In this document: positions 9,329 through 17,530 of the stretch, piece after piece
Position numbering within the stretch: position 1 is the stretch's first letter
How the letters are laid out: each line of letters begins with the position of its first letter
DNA from: Myxococcales bacterium SG8_38
Lineage (GTDB): Bacteria; Myxococcota_A; Polyangia; Polyangiales; Houyiibacteriaceae
DNA: 35,147 bases
Direction of reading: 5' to 3'
Assembly (NCBI GenBank): GCA_001303415.1
Contig: LJTN01000028.1
Span: forward strand, 1-35,147
Notes under the pieces: model-generated
Databases searched by the model: none
Told to the model about the DNA's origin: nothing
Seen by the model: the letters and a program-made list of their open reading frames with translations, nothing else
Made by a program: the position numbers and the translations under genes

Positions 9329-10438
9329 ATGGCGAACCCCGAACCCACCAATCATCGAAAACCAAGCGCACGCGCACCCGAGCCGCGAGAGGAACGCCCT
9401 TCGGGGCGGGTGCCGGTGGCCCGAGGCGTGTTCGGCCACGGCCAGCCGCAGCCGCAAACCGCGCGGCCCGAGCCTACGATGGGGAAGCGTCCGCGTCCCG
9501 CCACGGAGGGCGCCATCCTAGTGACCGGAATCTGCGGACGGCTCGGCAAGCTGCTCGCACGCGAGCTTCACAGGACGGAGCGGGTCGTCGGAGTCGACCG
9601 GCGTCCGTTTTTCGACCGGCCCAAGGACATCGAGCATCACCAGATCGACATGCGCCGAAAGAAGATGAAGGACATCTTCCGGACCCGGAACATCGCCGCA
9701 GTCGTGCATCTCGGCGTGCTTCACGACCCCCGGCGCAGCGAGCGCGAGCGCCATTCCTGGAACATCGTCGGCTTTCAGAAGCTGCTCGACTACATGTCGC
9801 AATACGAGGTCCCGAAGCTCGTGGTCCTGTCGGGGGCCAACGTGTACGGGCCGCAACCGAACAATCCGCAGTTCCTCACAGAAGAGGCGCCGCTTCTCGG
9901 CGCACAGCACTTCGGGGCGATGCGTGACCTGGTCGAGCTCGACATGCTCGCACAAGGCTTCTTCTGGAAACATCCCGGGACCGAAACGGTCGTGCTGCGG
10001 CCGTGCCACATCGTGGGCCGGGTTCACAATGCCGCGAGCAACTATCTACGCCTCGAACGCCCCATCATGGTGATGGGATTCGATCCGATGATCCAGGTCG
10101 TCCACGAAAAGGACGTCGTACGAGCCATCGGGCTCGCGCTTCGGCCCGGTGTCCGCGGCATCTACAACATCCGCGGCCCCGGCGAAATGCCGCTTTCCCA
10201 TTTGCTGCGAAAGGCCGGTGGGCGTCCGCGTGTGGTGCCCTCGTTTGTCGCCCGCGCCGCCCTCGACCAGCTTTGGAAGCTTCGGTTGAGCTCCTTTCCT
10301 TCCGAGGAGCTCGACCATCTGCGCTACGTCTGCATGGTCGACGACTCACGCGCCCGCACGGAGCTCGGCTACGAGCCTCAGTATTCGATCGATCGAATCC
10401 TTCGGGACGTCCGGCGGCTACGCTACCAAGCGGCCTAG
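9329..10438 (+). CDS. Atypical NAD-dependent epimerase/dehydratase (extended SDR)
   Basis: This is a 369-residue extended short-chain dehydrogenase fold. A Pro/Arg-rich, probably disordered segment of about 50 residues precedes the Rossmann fold, whose nucleotide motif is LVTGICGRLGKL. Substrate-side motifs are shifted: the usual SS..YG is LSGANVYG, and at the YxxxK position there is FGAMR, so both catalytic Tyr and Lys appear replaced. Later NDUFA9-like features include LRPCHIVG and VVHEKDVVRAI. Start ATG 9329 lies 20 bases after the acyltransferase stop; a longer frame into that gene exists but is unlikely. It may bind NAD(P) and act as a structural or regulatory partner in lipid metabolism, or use other residues. 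Confidence 0.82.
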   Translation: MANPEPTNHRKPSARAPEPREERPSGRVPVARGVFGHGQPQPQTARPEPTMGKRPRPATEGAILVTGICGRLGKLLARELHRTERVVGVDRRPFFDRPKDIEHHQIDMRRKKMKDIFRTRNIAAVVHLGVLHDPRRSERERHSWNIVGFQKLLDYMSQYEVPKLVVLSGANVYGPQPNNPQFLTEEAPLLGAQHFGAMRDLVELDMLAQGFFWKHPGTETVVLRPCHIVGRVHNAASNYLRLERPIMVMGFDPMIQVVHEKDVVRAIGLALRPGVRGIYNIRGPGEMPLSHLLRKAGGRPRVVPSFVARAALDQLWKLRLSSFPSEELDHLRYVCMVDDSRARTELGYEPQYSIDRILRDVRRLRYQAA

Positions 10439-10497
10439 ACCGGGCACACCCCGAGCTGATCCGCCCTCGAATCATTTCAAGGTGCACTCGGTCTACG

Positions 10498-11439
10498 CTA
10501 GCGGCAGCTGCCGTTCACGCAGCTTTGGCCCTCGGGGCAGTCCGCCTGGACGCGGCAGTCGCTGAGCAGCTCGCTTTGTGCGTAACAGAGGTTGTCCGGG
10601 CCGCACAGCGGAACCTGGCCGTCATGAGAGGCACAAATGTCGTCTGGCTCGGGTGCAGTGATGTCGCACGCGGTGCGGCAGACGCCCTCGACGCAAACCG
10701 TTCCGTCGCAGTCTTGGTCCGTGCGGCAGAAGGGCATGGGAGCATCGGGGTCGGGGCTGGTCCGCGGACGGCAAAATCCCTGCGGCCCGCAGATCTCGAT
10801 GCTGGCGTCACAGCCCGCGTCGCAGCGCCTGAGGCACACACCCTCCACGCAATGGGTGGTCAGGTCCGGGCAGTCGCTACTGTCGATGCACTCGCCGACC
10901 ACCGGTTGGCACAGCGAGCTCTGGCATGCCGTTCCAGTCGGGCACTTCGTCTCCGGGCCGCAGAGCAGTCGGCAGCGGTTGTTTGCGCAGGTGAAGCCGG
11001 CCGCGCACTGGAAGTCGAACTGGCAGGTTTCTTCGATGGGCGTGCAGAGATTCTCGACGCAGATCCGACCCGGGTTGCAGTCGGTATCGGCGAGGCAGTC
11101 GCCTTGGGTCTCCGGCCGACAGCTATTGCGGAAGTCGCACTCGAAGCCCGACCCGCAGTCGCCGTCGGCGTTGCATTCGGCAATCGCCGGGATGTAGCAG
11201 CCGCCAACGGACAGGTCGCAGTAGCTTCCGACCGGGCAATCACCGTGGGTGAGGCAGATCCCAAAATCGTAGGCCACACAACCATTTGTCGTCGAATCGC
11301 AGAAGGACTCGGAGGGGCAGTCGCCGTCGTGTTGGCAGGACACCAACACCTCTCGCTGCACCGGGTCCGGCCCGTATACCGGGCAGCCGGCGAGGAGCAG
11401 CACCAATGGGAGAAGGGACCATGCGCGTGAGTGGGCCAT
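10498..11439 (-). CDS. Cysteine-repeat outer-surface lipoprotein
   Basis: This is a 313-residue predicted lipoprotein. Residues 1-18 form a signal peptide ending in lipobox LAGC with Cys19 lipidated; an AGAGG ribosome binding site precedes ATG 11439. The mature part consists almost wholly of short disulfide-type repeats, each near C-x-x-D-x-D-C-P-x-G-x-x-C-x-x-x-x-C, spaced 30-40 residues; about 45 cysteines in all. Such Dickkopf/EGF-like repeats are common in myxobacterial secreted proteins and usually mean an extracellular, disulfide-stabilised surface protein. No enzyme domain is visible, and no MYXO-CTERM tail is present. A role in adhesion or metal or protein binding is a guess. It stands alone between convergent and codirectional neighbours. 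Confidence 0.85.
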   Translation of the reverse strand: MAHSRAWSLLPLVLLLAGCPVYGPDPVQREVLVSCQHDGDCPSESFCDSTTNGCVAYDFGICLTHGDCPVGSYCDLSVGGCYIPAIAECNADGDCGSGFECDFRNSCRPETQGDCLADTDCNPGRICVENLCTPIEETCQFDFQCAAGFTCANNRCRLLCGPETKCPTGTACQSSLCQPVVGECIDSSDCPDLTTHCVEGVCLRRCDAGCDASIEICGPQGFCRPRTSPDPDAPMPFCRTDQDCDGTVCVEGVCRTACDITAPEPDDICASHDGQVPLCGPDNLCYAQSELLSDCRVQADCPEGQSCVNGSCR

Positions 11440-11484
11440 GCCTCTGCGACGCGACCCTGGCGCCCGGTATTCAAGGCGGGCCGC

Positions 11485-11961
11485 TCAACCGAGAAACGTG
11501 TCCCTCAGCACTTGGTTTTGACGCAGCGCTTCGTAGAGGACGATGGCGACGGCGTTGCTCAGATTCAGGCTGCGGACCGCCCCGAGCGTGGGGATGCCCC
11601 AGACGCGGCCCCGCCCGATGAGGAGCTCGGGCGGCAGGCCGACCGACTCTCGTCCGAAGACCAGGGCATCGCCGGGCGCGAACCCCGCATCGAGATAGGA
11701 CTTCGTAGCTCCGGCAGAAAAGAAATGAATTCGGCGCCCTGGGTTGGTTTTCTCGAAGGCCTCAAACGATTCGTGTCGGTGGATCTCGACGAGGTCCCAG
11801 TAGTCGAGCCCCGCCCGGCGGACGGCCTGCTCGTCGATGCGAAACCCGAGCGGGCCGACCAGATGAAGAGGCGACTGGGTTGCGCCGCAGGTGCGGGCGA
11901 CGGCGCCGGTGTTGGGCGGGATCTCGGGCTCGACCAACACCACGTGGAATGGTTTTGTCAT
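11485..11961 (-). CDS. trmL: tRNA (cytidine/uridine-34-2'-O)-methyltransferase TrmL
   Basis: This SPOUT-class methyltransferase modifies the 2'-OH of the wobble base in tRNA-Leu using S-adenosylmethionine. Family motifs are VEPEIPPNTGAVART at the N-terminus, LVFGRESVGLP in the middle, and the trefoil-knot IPTLGAVRSLNLSNAVAIV near the C-terminus. From ATG 11961 it has 158 residues, as expected. An upstream in-frame ATG at 11994 adds eleven residues and lies just after a TATCGT -10-like element, so it may be the true start. The gene is divergent from the unknown gene at 12021 and 45 bases from the lipoprotein start. Confidence 0.92.
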   Translation of the reverse strand: MTKPFHVVLVEPEIPPNTGAVARTCGATQSPLHLVGPLGFRIDEQAVRRAGLDYWDLVEIHRHESFEAFEKTNPGRRIHFFSAGATKSYLDAGFAPGDALVFGRESVGLPPELLIGRGRVWGIPTLGAVRSLNLSNAVAIVLYEALRQNQVLRDTFLG

Positions 11962-12003
11962 CGGGCGCGCCCGGAGCTTGGGGCCTTGGGGCATGGCGGT
12001 TCT

Positions 12004-12010
12004 TACGATA
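12004..12010. promoter_or_regulatory. Shared divergent -10 element between trmL and the 12021 gene
   Basis: TACGATA reads as TACGAT on the plus strand (eleven bases before ATG 12021) and TATCGT on the minus strand (ten bases before ATG 11994). The two -10 boxes would overlap, so the two genes could not be initiated at once. No good -35 is seen for either. Confidence 0.35.
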
Positions 12011-12020
12011 GAGGGTAGGG

Positions 12021-13025
12021 ATGGCAAAGCGGGTGTGGCTCGTGGCGGCGCTGGCGGCGGCGGTCGGTGTCCTCGGCGCGCTGTCGATTTGGAGCGCAGG
12101 AGGGCCGACCCCTTCGTCTCTGTTGCTGCCGCAAACGGACGTGGTCGCCGTGGCGCCTGCGCCGCGCGGGGTGGAATGGACCCCAGTGGATGCCCATCCC
12201 GCGATACGAGAAGCCGTTCGGGGAACCGATCCGGCTCGCCTGCGATCCGCGCTTCGAGATGCTGGGCTCTCGGGCCTTTGGGTCGAGGTCTCGCCCCGGG
12301 GGCCGTGGGATCCGGAGCTGCCGCTCGGAGAACGCTTTTCGGCCGGGGGCGTGGTGCGCGGGTTTCGAGGCGAGGCTCTGACGGCCGAGGGCCTGCTTTA
12401 CGTCATCGACGACACCAAATGGCCCGTCGTCATGGCCGACCGGGTGCTGGGCCGTGCCGCGCGGAGCATGCTCGAAGGAAGCCCGCCGCCTGCGCTCGAG
12501 GACTTTCCGCCGACGCTGACCAAGCCGCAGGCGGTGGAGGTGCTCGTCTTGCTCAGCAGCGGTCGAGGACCACGGCTCTGGCGCTCTGCGCGTGCGGCGT
12601 CGATCGCGGAAGGATTGATCACCGCTTCACTCGCAGCCCGAGAACGATGGGAAGAGCGCTCCGAGACGATGGGCGGGCCGCTCGGCGATCGGCTCGACGA
12701 GCTCGATGTGGAGGTCGCGCTCCTCTTCGATGACGGAACCTTCGATGAAGGGGCGATCTCGCTCATCGATGCGCTGGTCAAGCCGGTGCATGGGGTGGCA
12801 TACGAGCAGCCGTCGCGTTGGCGCTATCTGCTTCCCCGCGCCACGCTCGCAGCCGGCTCAGCAACCGAAGCGTTTGAAAGGCTGTTTCGCGACAATGGGT
12901 TGCCCGAAGACAGCTTCGAGCGGCGCGACCTCCGCCTCTACCGCATCAGGATGGAGACGGTATCCGTCAATCACGGCTCGACGGGCTCGAGGCGCACCGA
13001 CGGCCCCTCCGAGCCAAGCGAGTGA
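12021..13025 (+). CDS. Membrane-anchored protein of unknown function, faintly AMMECR1-like
   Basis: I do not recognise a definite family. The 334-residue product has one N-terminal membrane segment (residues 5-25), suggesting an anchored periplasmic protein. Its central and C-terminal parts follow the layout of AMMECR1 domains: an A-rich helix (ITASLAARERW), a strand block LDELDVEVALL, then a YLLPRATLAAG stretch and a NGLPEDSF segment like the KAGLP region, but the conserved RGCIG loop is absent (RGPRLWRS). This is a resemblance by eye, not a match. The start ATG 12021 has GAGGGTAGGG before it. The last 55 bases overlap the 3' end of the histidine kinase on the other strand; a Ser/Thr/Pro-rich tail lies in that overlap. 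Confidence 0.6.
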   Translation: MAKRVWLVAALAAAVGVLGALSIWSAGGPTPSSLLLPQTDVVAVAPAPRGVEWTPVDAHPAIREAVRGTDPARLRSALRDAGLSGLWVEVSPRGPWDPELPLGERFSAGGVVRGFRGEALTAEGLLYVIDDTKWPVVMADRVLGRAARSMLEGSPPPALEDFPPTLTKPQAVEVLVLLSSGRGPRLWRSARAASIAEGLITASLAARERWEERSETMGGPLGDRLDELDVEVALLFDDGTFDEGAISLIDALVKPVHGVAYEQPSRWRYLLPRATLAAGSATEAFERLFRDNGLPEDSFERRDLRLYRIRMETVSVNHGSTGSRRTDGPSEPSE

Positions 13026-15103
13026 TCCCGGTGCGGCTCGGTATCCAGGCCGTCGAGGGGCTCCGATTCCGATGGGAGTGACACGACGAACGTCGTTCCA
13101 AACCCCTGACGGCTTCGCACGTCGATGCGGCCGCCAGCCTCGGACACGATTCGTTGAGAGATCGCCAATCCGAGCCCGGTGCCTTGCTGCTTGGTCGTCA
13201 CGAACGGGACGAAGAGATTCGGCAGGAGACCAGGAGCAATCCCCGGGCCGGTGTCGCGGACGCTGATCTGGACCCAACGGCTCGGGCCATCACCTGGACG
13301 CATCCGATCCCGAGTCCGGGTTTCGACGTAGATCTCTCCTCCGTCGATCATGGCTTGCACCGCGTTTTGCACGAGGTTGATCAACACCTGCCGAAGGTGC
13401 TCGATGTCGATGCGGACCTTGGGGAGGTCGGGATCTGTCGTGACGTGCAAAGCCACGTTGGCCGAGTCGCATTCGGGACGTAGGAGCTGAAGGGTCAGCT
13501 GCACGGCGGCGCTCACGTCGATCGGCACGGGGTTGACTTGGCTCGGCCGCGCGTAGTCGAGGAAGGAGCTCACGACCCGGTCCAATCGATCGACCTCGTC
13601 GACGATGATGTCGAGAAACTCGCTGCGATCGTCGGATTGCTCGGACGTCTCCGAGAGATACTGAGCGCTGGCCTTGATCGAGCCGAGGGGGTTCCGGATT
13701 TCATGCGCGAGCCCCGCAGCCATCTCGCCGAGGGCAGCCAGGCGGTCCCGCTCCTTGAGTTGCAGGTAAAGCTGCGAGTTTTCCACCGTCACCGCGACCT
13801 GATTGCCGAGGCCTGCGAGAAGCTGCACCTCTTCCTTTGAAAACGCATCTCGCAATCGGTCGTCGCGAACGGTCAGAAAGCCGTACAGATGATCGGATTC
13901 GCCACGGAGCCCGAGGCACACGGATGCCTGCAGCGCGCGCATGGTGACCGCGATGTCGTGGGCCGTTTCTGCTTCGCGGTCGTCTCCGATCGCTCTTTTC
14001 TCCTCGAGCTCGCGCTCCGCGTTCTCGAGGACGGCCGTTCCCGCCTTGGCGAGTCGATCGAGGAGCGGCCTGGCCGGCGCCATCTCCACACGCTCCGGGG
14101 GCTTGGGGCCGAAGTGGTCTTTGAGAAGGAAGGCCCGTGCGTCAGGTCCGAGGAGATAGAGGGCGCCCTGGGTGAAGCGGGGGGACACGTCGAGACCTTC
14201 CATCAGCACACGTCCGAGCTCGTCGAGGTCCAGGATGTGGGTCACGGATCTACGAAGTGCGAGCACCGTCTGCTCGAGCTCGAAACGTTCGTGGAAGAAC
14301 ACCTGAGAGATCGATTGCTGCACCTTCGTGCGGATCGGGTCGAATAGGATCAGCACCACGAATGCGGAAACCACGACGTGCAGGAACAGCTGCTCGCCCG
14401 ACACGAGACGCATCAGCCAGAGCATGAATGCCAAAAGGAAGGCGAGGACGGTGAGAACGCCGAGACGTCCCGAAAGCTCGTAGAGATCGATGAGCCGGTA
14501 GCGGGTAATCGACTGGGACAGCGCGTATAGGAAGATCAAAATCAGGATCGTACCGACAGGAGGGATTTCGACGCCGGCATAGGGCAGGTACTCGATCAAC
14601 GTGAAGAGCCCGCCGAAGCCACCCACCAGCGCGATGTACCGGAGGCGTGCCCCTTCGATGCGCGAGTCGGTTCGGAAGCCATGCTTGTACAAAGAGCCGA
14701 GCGCGAGCGACAGAAAGACCGTCACGTAGAGCAAGAGACCGCCCACCACGACGGCGTGGTCGTAGAAAGGGGTCAGCATCGCGCCGAGGAGCACCACGGC
14801 CGCCACGGCCGAGGCACGGCGAAGGAGCCGTGAGAGCGTGGTTTCCGAGGGAATCAGCACGCCGAAGAAACGCACCGCCGAAAGCGGAAGCAGCACGCCG
14901 CAGATCAGGTTGAACCGCTCCCAATACGGAACGCGGCCCACGACCCCGAGCATGAACGCGCTGACGTACCAGAGCCCGGTATTGACTGCGAGGATACCGA
15001 AAAGCCAGCGATCGCGCTGACGATGGGTGCGAAGCAACACGCTTGCCGCGAGCGCAAAGCACAAGAGCGCCGCGATGAACGAGGTCTGCGTTCTTGCGTC
15101 CAC
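12971..15103 (-). CDS. Membrane sensor histidine kinase (7TM-type sensor, GAF, HisKA, HATPase)
   Basis: The protein has about 710 residues from GTG 15103 (VDARTQTSF). The first 280 residues are hydrophobic with roughly eight to nine membrane segments, like the 7TM-type sensor of PrsK-like kinases. A GAF-like region follows (about 330-465), then a HisKA helix with His in GLAHEIRNPLGSIK, and an HATPase domain with N box NLVQNAVQAM, G1 DTGPGI and G2 GTGLGLAIS. All kinase motifs look active. There is no receiver domain and no response regulator next door, so it is an orphan kinase. A CTGACC-N17-TACGAT promoter candidate would start the RNA at the GTG. The longer frame to 15253 is antisense to the next gene. 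The 3' end overlaps the convergent gene by 55 bases. Confidence 0.9.
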   Translation of the reverse strand: MDARTQTSFIAALLCFALAASVLLRTHRQRDRWLFGILAVNTGLWYVSAFMLGVVGRVPYWERFNLICGVLLPLSAVRFFGVLIPSETTLSRLLRRASAVAAVVLLGAMLTPFYDHAVVVGGLLLYVTVFLSLALGSLYKHGFRTDSRIEGARLRYIALVGGFGGLFTLIEYLPYAGVEIPPVGTILILIFLYALSQSITRYRLIDLYELSGRLGVLTVLAFLLAFMLWLMRLVSGEQLFLHVVVSAFVVLILFDPIRTKVQQSISQVFFHERFELEQTVLALRRSVTHILDLDELGRVLMEGLDVSPRFTQGALYLLGPDARAFLLKDHFGPKPPERVEMAPARPLLDRLAKAGTAVLENAERELEEKRAIGDDREAETAHDIAVTMRALQASVCLGLRGESDHLYGFLTVRDDRLRDAFSKEEVQLLAGLGNQVAVTVENSQLYLQLKERDRLAALGEMAAGLAHEIRNPLGSIKASAQYLSETSEQSDDRSEFLDIIVDEVDRLDRVVSSFLDYARPSQVNPVPIDVSAAVQLTLQLLRPECDSANVALHVTTDPDLPKVRIDIEHLRQVLINLVQNAVQAMIDGGEIYVETRTRDRMRPGDGPSRWVQISVRDTGPGIAPGLLPNLFVPFVTTKQQGTGLGLAISQRIVSEAGGRIDVRSRQGFGTTFVVSLPSESEPLDGLDTEPHRDHSLGSEGPSVRLEPVEP

Positions 15104-15109
15104 CGAGCC

Positions 15110-15138
15110 ATCGTAACAGCTCCCCTCGACGGGGTCAG
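15110..15138 (-). promoter_or_regulatory. Promoter candidate for the membrane histidine kinase
   Basis: On the minus strand CTGACC, 17 bases, TACGAT. The -10 ends six bases before GTG 15103, so transcription would start at the start codon. Confidence 0.5.
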
Positions 15139-15142
15139 TTGC

Positions 15143-15148
15143 TAGAGT
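15143..15148 (+). promoter_or_regulatory. -10-like element of the homocysteine methyltransferase gene
   Basis: TAGAGT within GCTAGAGT, ten bases before ATG 15159; the leader would be about two to four bases. No convincing -35 or Shine-Dalgarno is seen. Confidence 0.35.
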
Positions 15149-15158
15149 ATCGCTGCAG

Positions 15159-15980
15159 ATGGCCACGGAAATTCTAGACGGCGCGATCGGCACCGAGCTC
15201 GTCTTGCGGGGAGTCGCTCTCGACGGTGCGGACTGGAGCGCTCGCGCCATCACCGGGGCCCCCGAGGTGCTCGCGCAGATCCACGCCGACTATGCGCGGG
15301 CCGGGGCCACGCTTCACACGGCCAACACCTTTCGCACCCAGCCTCGCGTCTGCGGCGATGGCTGGGAGGCGGCATTGCGCTCTGCGGTTCACATTGCGCG
15401 CAGGGCAATTCCTGCGGGTTGCCAGGTGCTCGGCAGCATGGCGCCTGTCGAGGATTGCTACCGGCCCGACCTGAGCCCGGGCGCCGCGGCCCGGTCCGAG
15501 CATCGGAAGATTGCCGAAGCGCTCGCGCAAGCCGGCTGCGATATCCTCTTGTGCGAGACGTTTGCCAACCGAGATGAAGCGCTGGCGGCCGCCGAGGAAG
15601 CCGTCCGAACCGGGCTGCCCGCATGGTTGTCGCTCACCGCAGGGCCGTTCGCCGAGCTGCTGACGCCGGCACGACTGGGTGAGATCGCGCGCGATGCGGC
15701 GCGGGTGGGCATCGCGCGGCTGCTGGTCAACTGCATCGCTGCAACGAAGATGCAGCCTTACGTCGATGCGATCGCGTCCGTAGGGCTGCCGATCGGTGCA
15801 TACGCAAACGCCGGGGCCGAGCAGGAAGGGTTGGGTTGGGCGGCAACGAGCCCCGAGGCCGCCGAGGCCTATGCCGATCTGGCCGAAGGATGGGTGGCAG
15901 CCGGCGCCTCGGTGGTGGGCGGGTGCTGCGGCACCGGGCCCGAGCACATCAAGGCGCTTTCCAAGCGGTTTTCGGTCTAG
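15159..15980 (+). CDS. Homocysteine S-methyltransferase family protein (MmuM-like)
   Basis: This is a single-domain, 273-residue cobalamin-independent methyltransferase of the homocysteine methyltransferase family. The zinc cysteines are Cys192 (LVNCIAATK) and Cys256-Cys257 (GGCCGTGPEH); the barrel start LDGAIGTEL is also typical. It probably methylates homocysteine to methionine from S-methylmethionine or S-adenosylmethionine. Betaine-homocysteine or a related thiol methyltransferase cannot be excluded. It is divergent from the membrane kinase, and its stop codon directly abuts the stop of the convergent hybrid kinase. mtnA of methionine salvage lies 6.4 kb downstream. Confidence 0.88.
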   Translation: MATEILDGAIGTELVLRGVALDGADWSARAITGAPEVLAQIHADYARAGATLHTANTFRTQPRVCGDGWEAALRSAVHIARRAIPAGCQVLGSMAPVEDCYRPDLSPGAAARSEHRKIAEALAQAGCDILLCETFANRDEALAAAEEAVRTGLPAWLSLTAGPFAELLTPARLGEIARDAARVGIARLLVNCIAATKMQPYVDAIASVGLPIGAYANAGAEQEGLGWAATSPEAAEAYADLAEGWVAAGASVVGGCCGTGPEHIKALSKRFSV

Positions 15981-17405
15981 TCAGGAGCTCGCTGCGTTTC
16001 GGGTGGTTTCGCTCGACTCGACGAGCTCGCGAATGGTCACCATCAGGTCCGAGGGATCGAACGGCTTGCGAAGCCAACGCTGCGGTTGTCCGTGGGGATC
16101 TGCATCGGCGGGTGGGGGCGCGCCGCTCATGATGGCGGCGCGTGTGACCAGTCCTCGAGCGCGCAACTGACCGAGCAGAATGTCGCCCCGCTCGTCGGGC
16201 AGGGTGAGGTCGATCAACGCGGCGGAGAAGGGCCCCTCGCTACGGCGCGCTTCCTCTGCGCTCGCGACGCAAGTCGATGCGACTCCGCTCAACGCCAAGG
16301 TAGTCTCGATGAGCCCCCGGACGCCCTCGTCGTCTTCGACCACCAGCACGTGGGCTTGCTCGGCCTGGTCTGGTTTCATCACGTGGCTGATGCGCGTCTT
16401 TTTCGGAACGAGCTCGGATTCTCGCGTCGTTCCTGCTTCGGGAAGCTGAATCCGGAATCTCGCGCCTTTTCCGGGCGATGTGTCGAGACGAATCCGTCCG
16501 CCCAAGGACTCGACGGTGCCGCGAACGATCGCCAGCCCCAATCCAGTGCCTTCGGCTCGCGTCGTGTAGTACGGCTCAAACGCGCGTGCCTTTTGGGCTT
16601 TGGACATTCCGGGTCCGTCGTCGCGGACCTCGAGCTCGACGAGTGTCCCGTGCGGACGAACGTGAATCGAGACGGTGCCCCCCGCGGACACCATCTGCAC
16701 GGCGTTGTGGGCCAGGTTCCAAACGATCGAAAAGAGCTGTGAGCGCTTGGCTTCCACCCAACACGAGTCTTCCACCTCGGCGCGTAGACGCACACGCTTG
16801 CGCTGGGCCTCCGGCCGAAGGAGGCGAATGGCGTCTCGAATCACCGACGACAGATCGGTGCGCGATCGCTCGTGATTGGCGCTCCGGACCATCCGCAACA
16901 GATCCTGGGTCGCATCGCGCGCCACCTGCGCGCTCTTCTCGATGAGCGCCAAGGCCTCTTCGGGCGGCGCCTTGTCGGGTCGCTCGCGCGAAACCTGCGC
17001 CCAGCCGATGATCGCGCTGAGCGCGTTGGCGACCTCGTGGGATACGCCGGCCGCGAGGTCTGCCGCCGCGGCCTTCACCTGTACGCTTTCGGCGACCGCG
17101 CTCTGCTGTGACGTCATCAAGACGGCGGCGCGATTCGCGCCTGCCGGCACCGCCATCAACTGGACCCCAGGCTGCGGGTTGAAGGATGCGGGCTCTCCGG
17201 CGCGCGCGCGATCGAGGGCTTCTTCGAGCGGTGCGCCTTGGGTCTCTCCGAGCAGCCGCTCGGCTGCGGCGAGAAGGCTCGCGGGCGCCTCGCCTCCAAG
17301 GGCCTCGAGCGCGTGCACGTTGGCCGCAACCGTCCCGCTTTCCTCCTCCTCGAGGAACGCGAGCCGGAGCTCGTGAGCCACCCAACGAATTAGTTCTAAT
17401 GACAC
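15981..17405 (-). CDS. Soluble hybrid histidine kinase with C-terminal receiver
   Basis: This is a 474-residue protein with no membrane segment. The first 110 residues form an unrecognised sensory region. A HisKA helix follows with His123 in AGVSHEVANALS, then an HATPase domain with N box NLAHNAVQM (Asn234), G1 DDGPGM and G2 GTGLGLAI. A linker leads to a receiver domain from residue 352: acidic pair in VVEDDEG, phospho-acceptor Asp399 (LIDLTLP), and conserved Lys447 (LRKPFD). Phosphate probably passes from His123 to Asp399; no output domain or Hpt partner is nearby. The start is GTG 17405 without a clear ribosome binding site, but a TTGACG-N18-TACATT promoter lies upstream. It abuts the methyltransferase gene tail to tail with no gap. 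Confidence 0.9.
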   Translation of the reverse strand: MSLELIRWVAHELRLAFLEEEESGTVAANVHALEALGGEAPASLLAAAERLLGETQGAPLEEALDRARAGEPASFNPQPGVQLMAVPAGANRAAVLMTSQQSAVAESVQVKAAAADLAAGVSHEVANALSAIIGWAQVSRERPDKAPPEEALALIEKSAQVARDATQDLLRMVRSANHERSRTDLSSVIRDAIRLLRPEAQRKRVRLRAEVEDSCWVEAKRSQLFSIVWNLAHNAVQMVSAGGTVSIHVRPHGTLVELEVRDDGPGMSKAQKARAFEPYYTTRAEGTGLGLAIVRGTVESLGGRIRLDTSPGKGARFRIQLPEAGTTRESELVPKKTRISHVMKPDQAEQAHVLVVEDDEGVRGLIETTLALSGVASTCVASAEEARRSEGPFSAALIDLTLPDERGDILLGQLRARGLVTRAAIMSGAPPPADADPHGQPQRWLRKPFDPSDLMVTIRELVESSETTRNAASS

Positions 17406-17427
17406 CGCAAACGTCCGCTTAAGCCAA

Positions 17428-17457
17428 AATGTACGGGCTCTTGGGGGCGTTCGTCAA
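17428..17457 (-). promoter_or_regulatory. Sigma-70-like promoter of the hybrid kinase
   Basis: Minus strand TTGACG (17457-17452), 18 bases, TACATT (17433-17428); about 16 bases of leader to GTG 17405. It is the closest match to the sigma-70 consensus seen in the window. Confidence 0.55.
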
Positions 17458-17530
17458 TCTAAAGCCATGTTTTGGTGAGTGAATGCGCACTCCTCGCGTC
17501 GCAGGTCGGATCTGCTACCTTCGCCGCCCC

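Noticed and set aside
10003-11430. 475-residue open frame on the plus strand
   Set aside because: Spans the SDR 3' end in another frame and is antisense to the Cys-rich lipoprotein, which has a signal peptide and lipobox.
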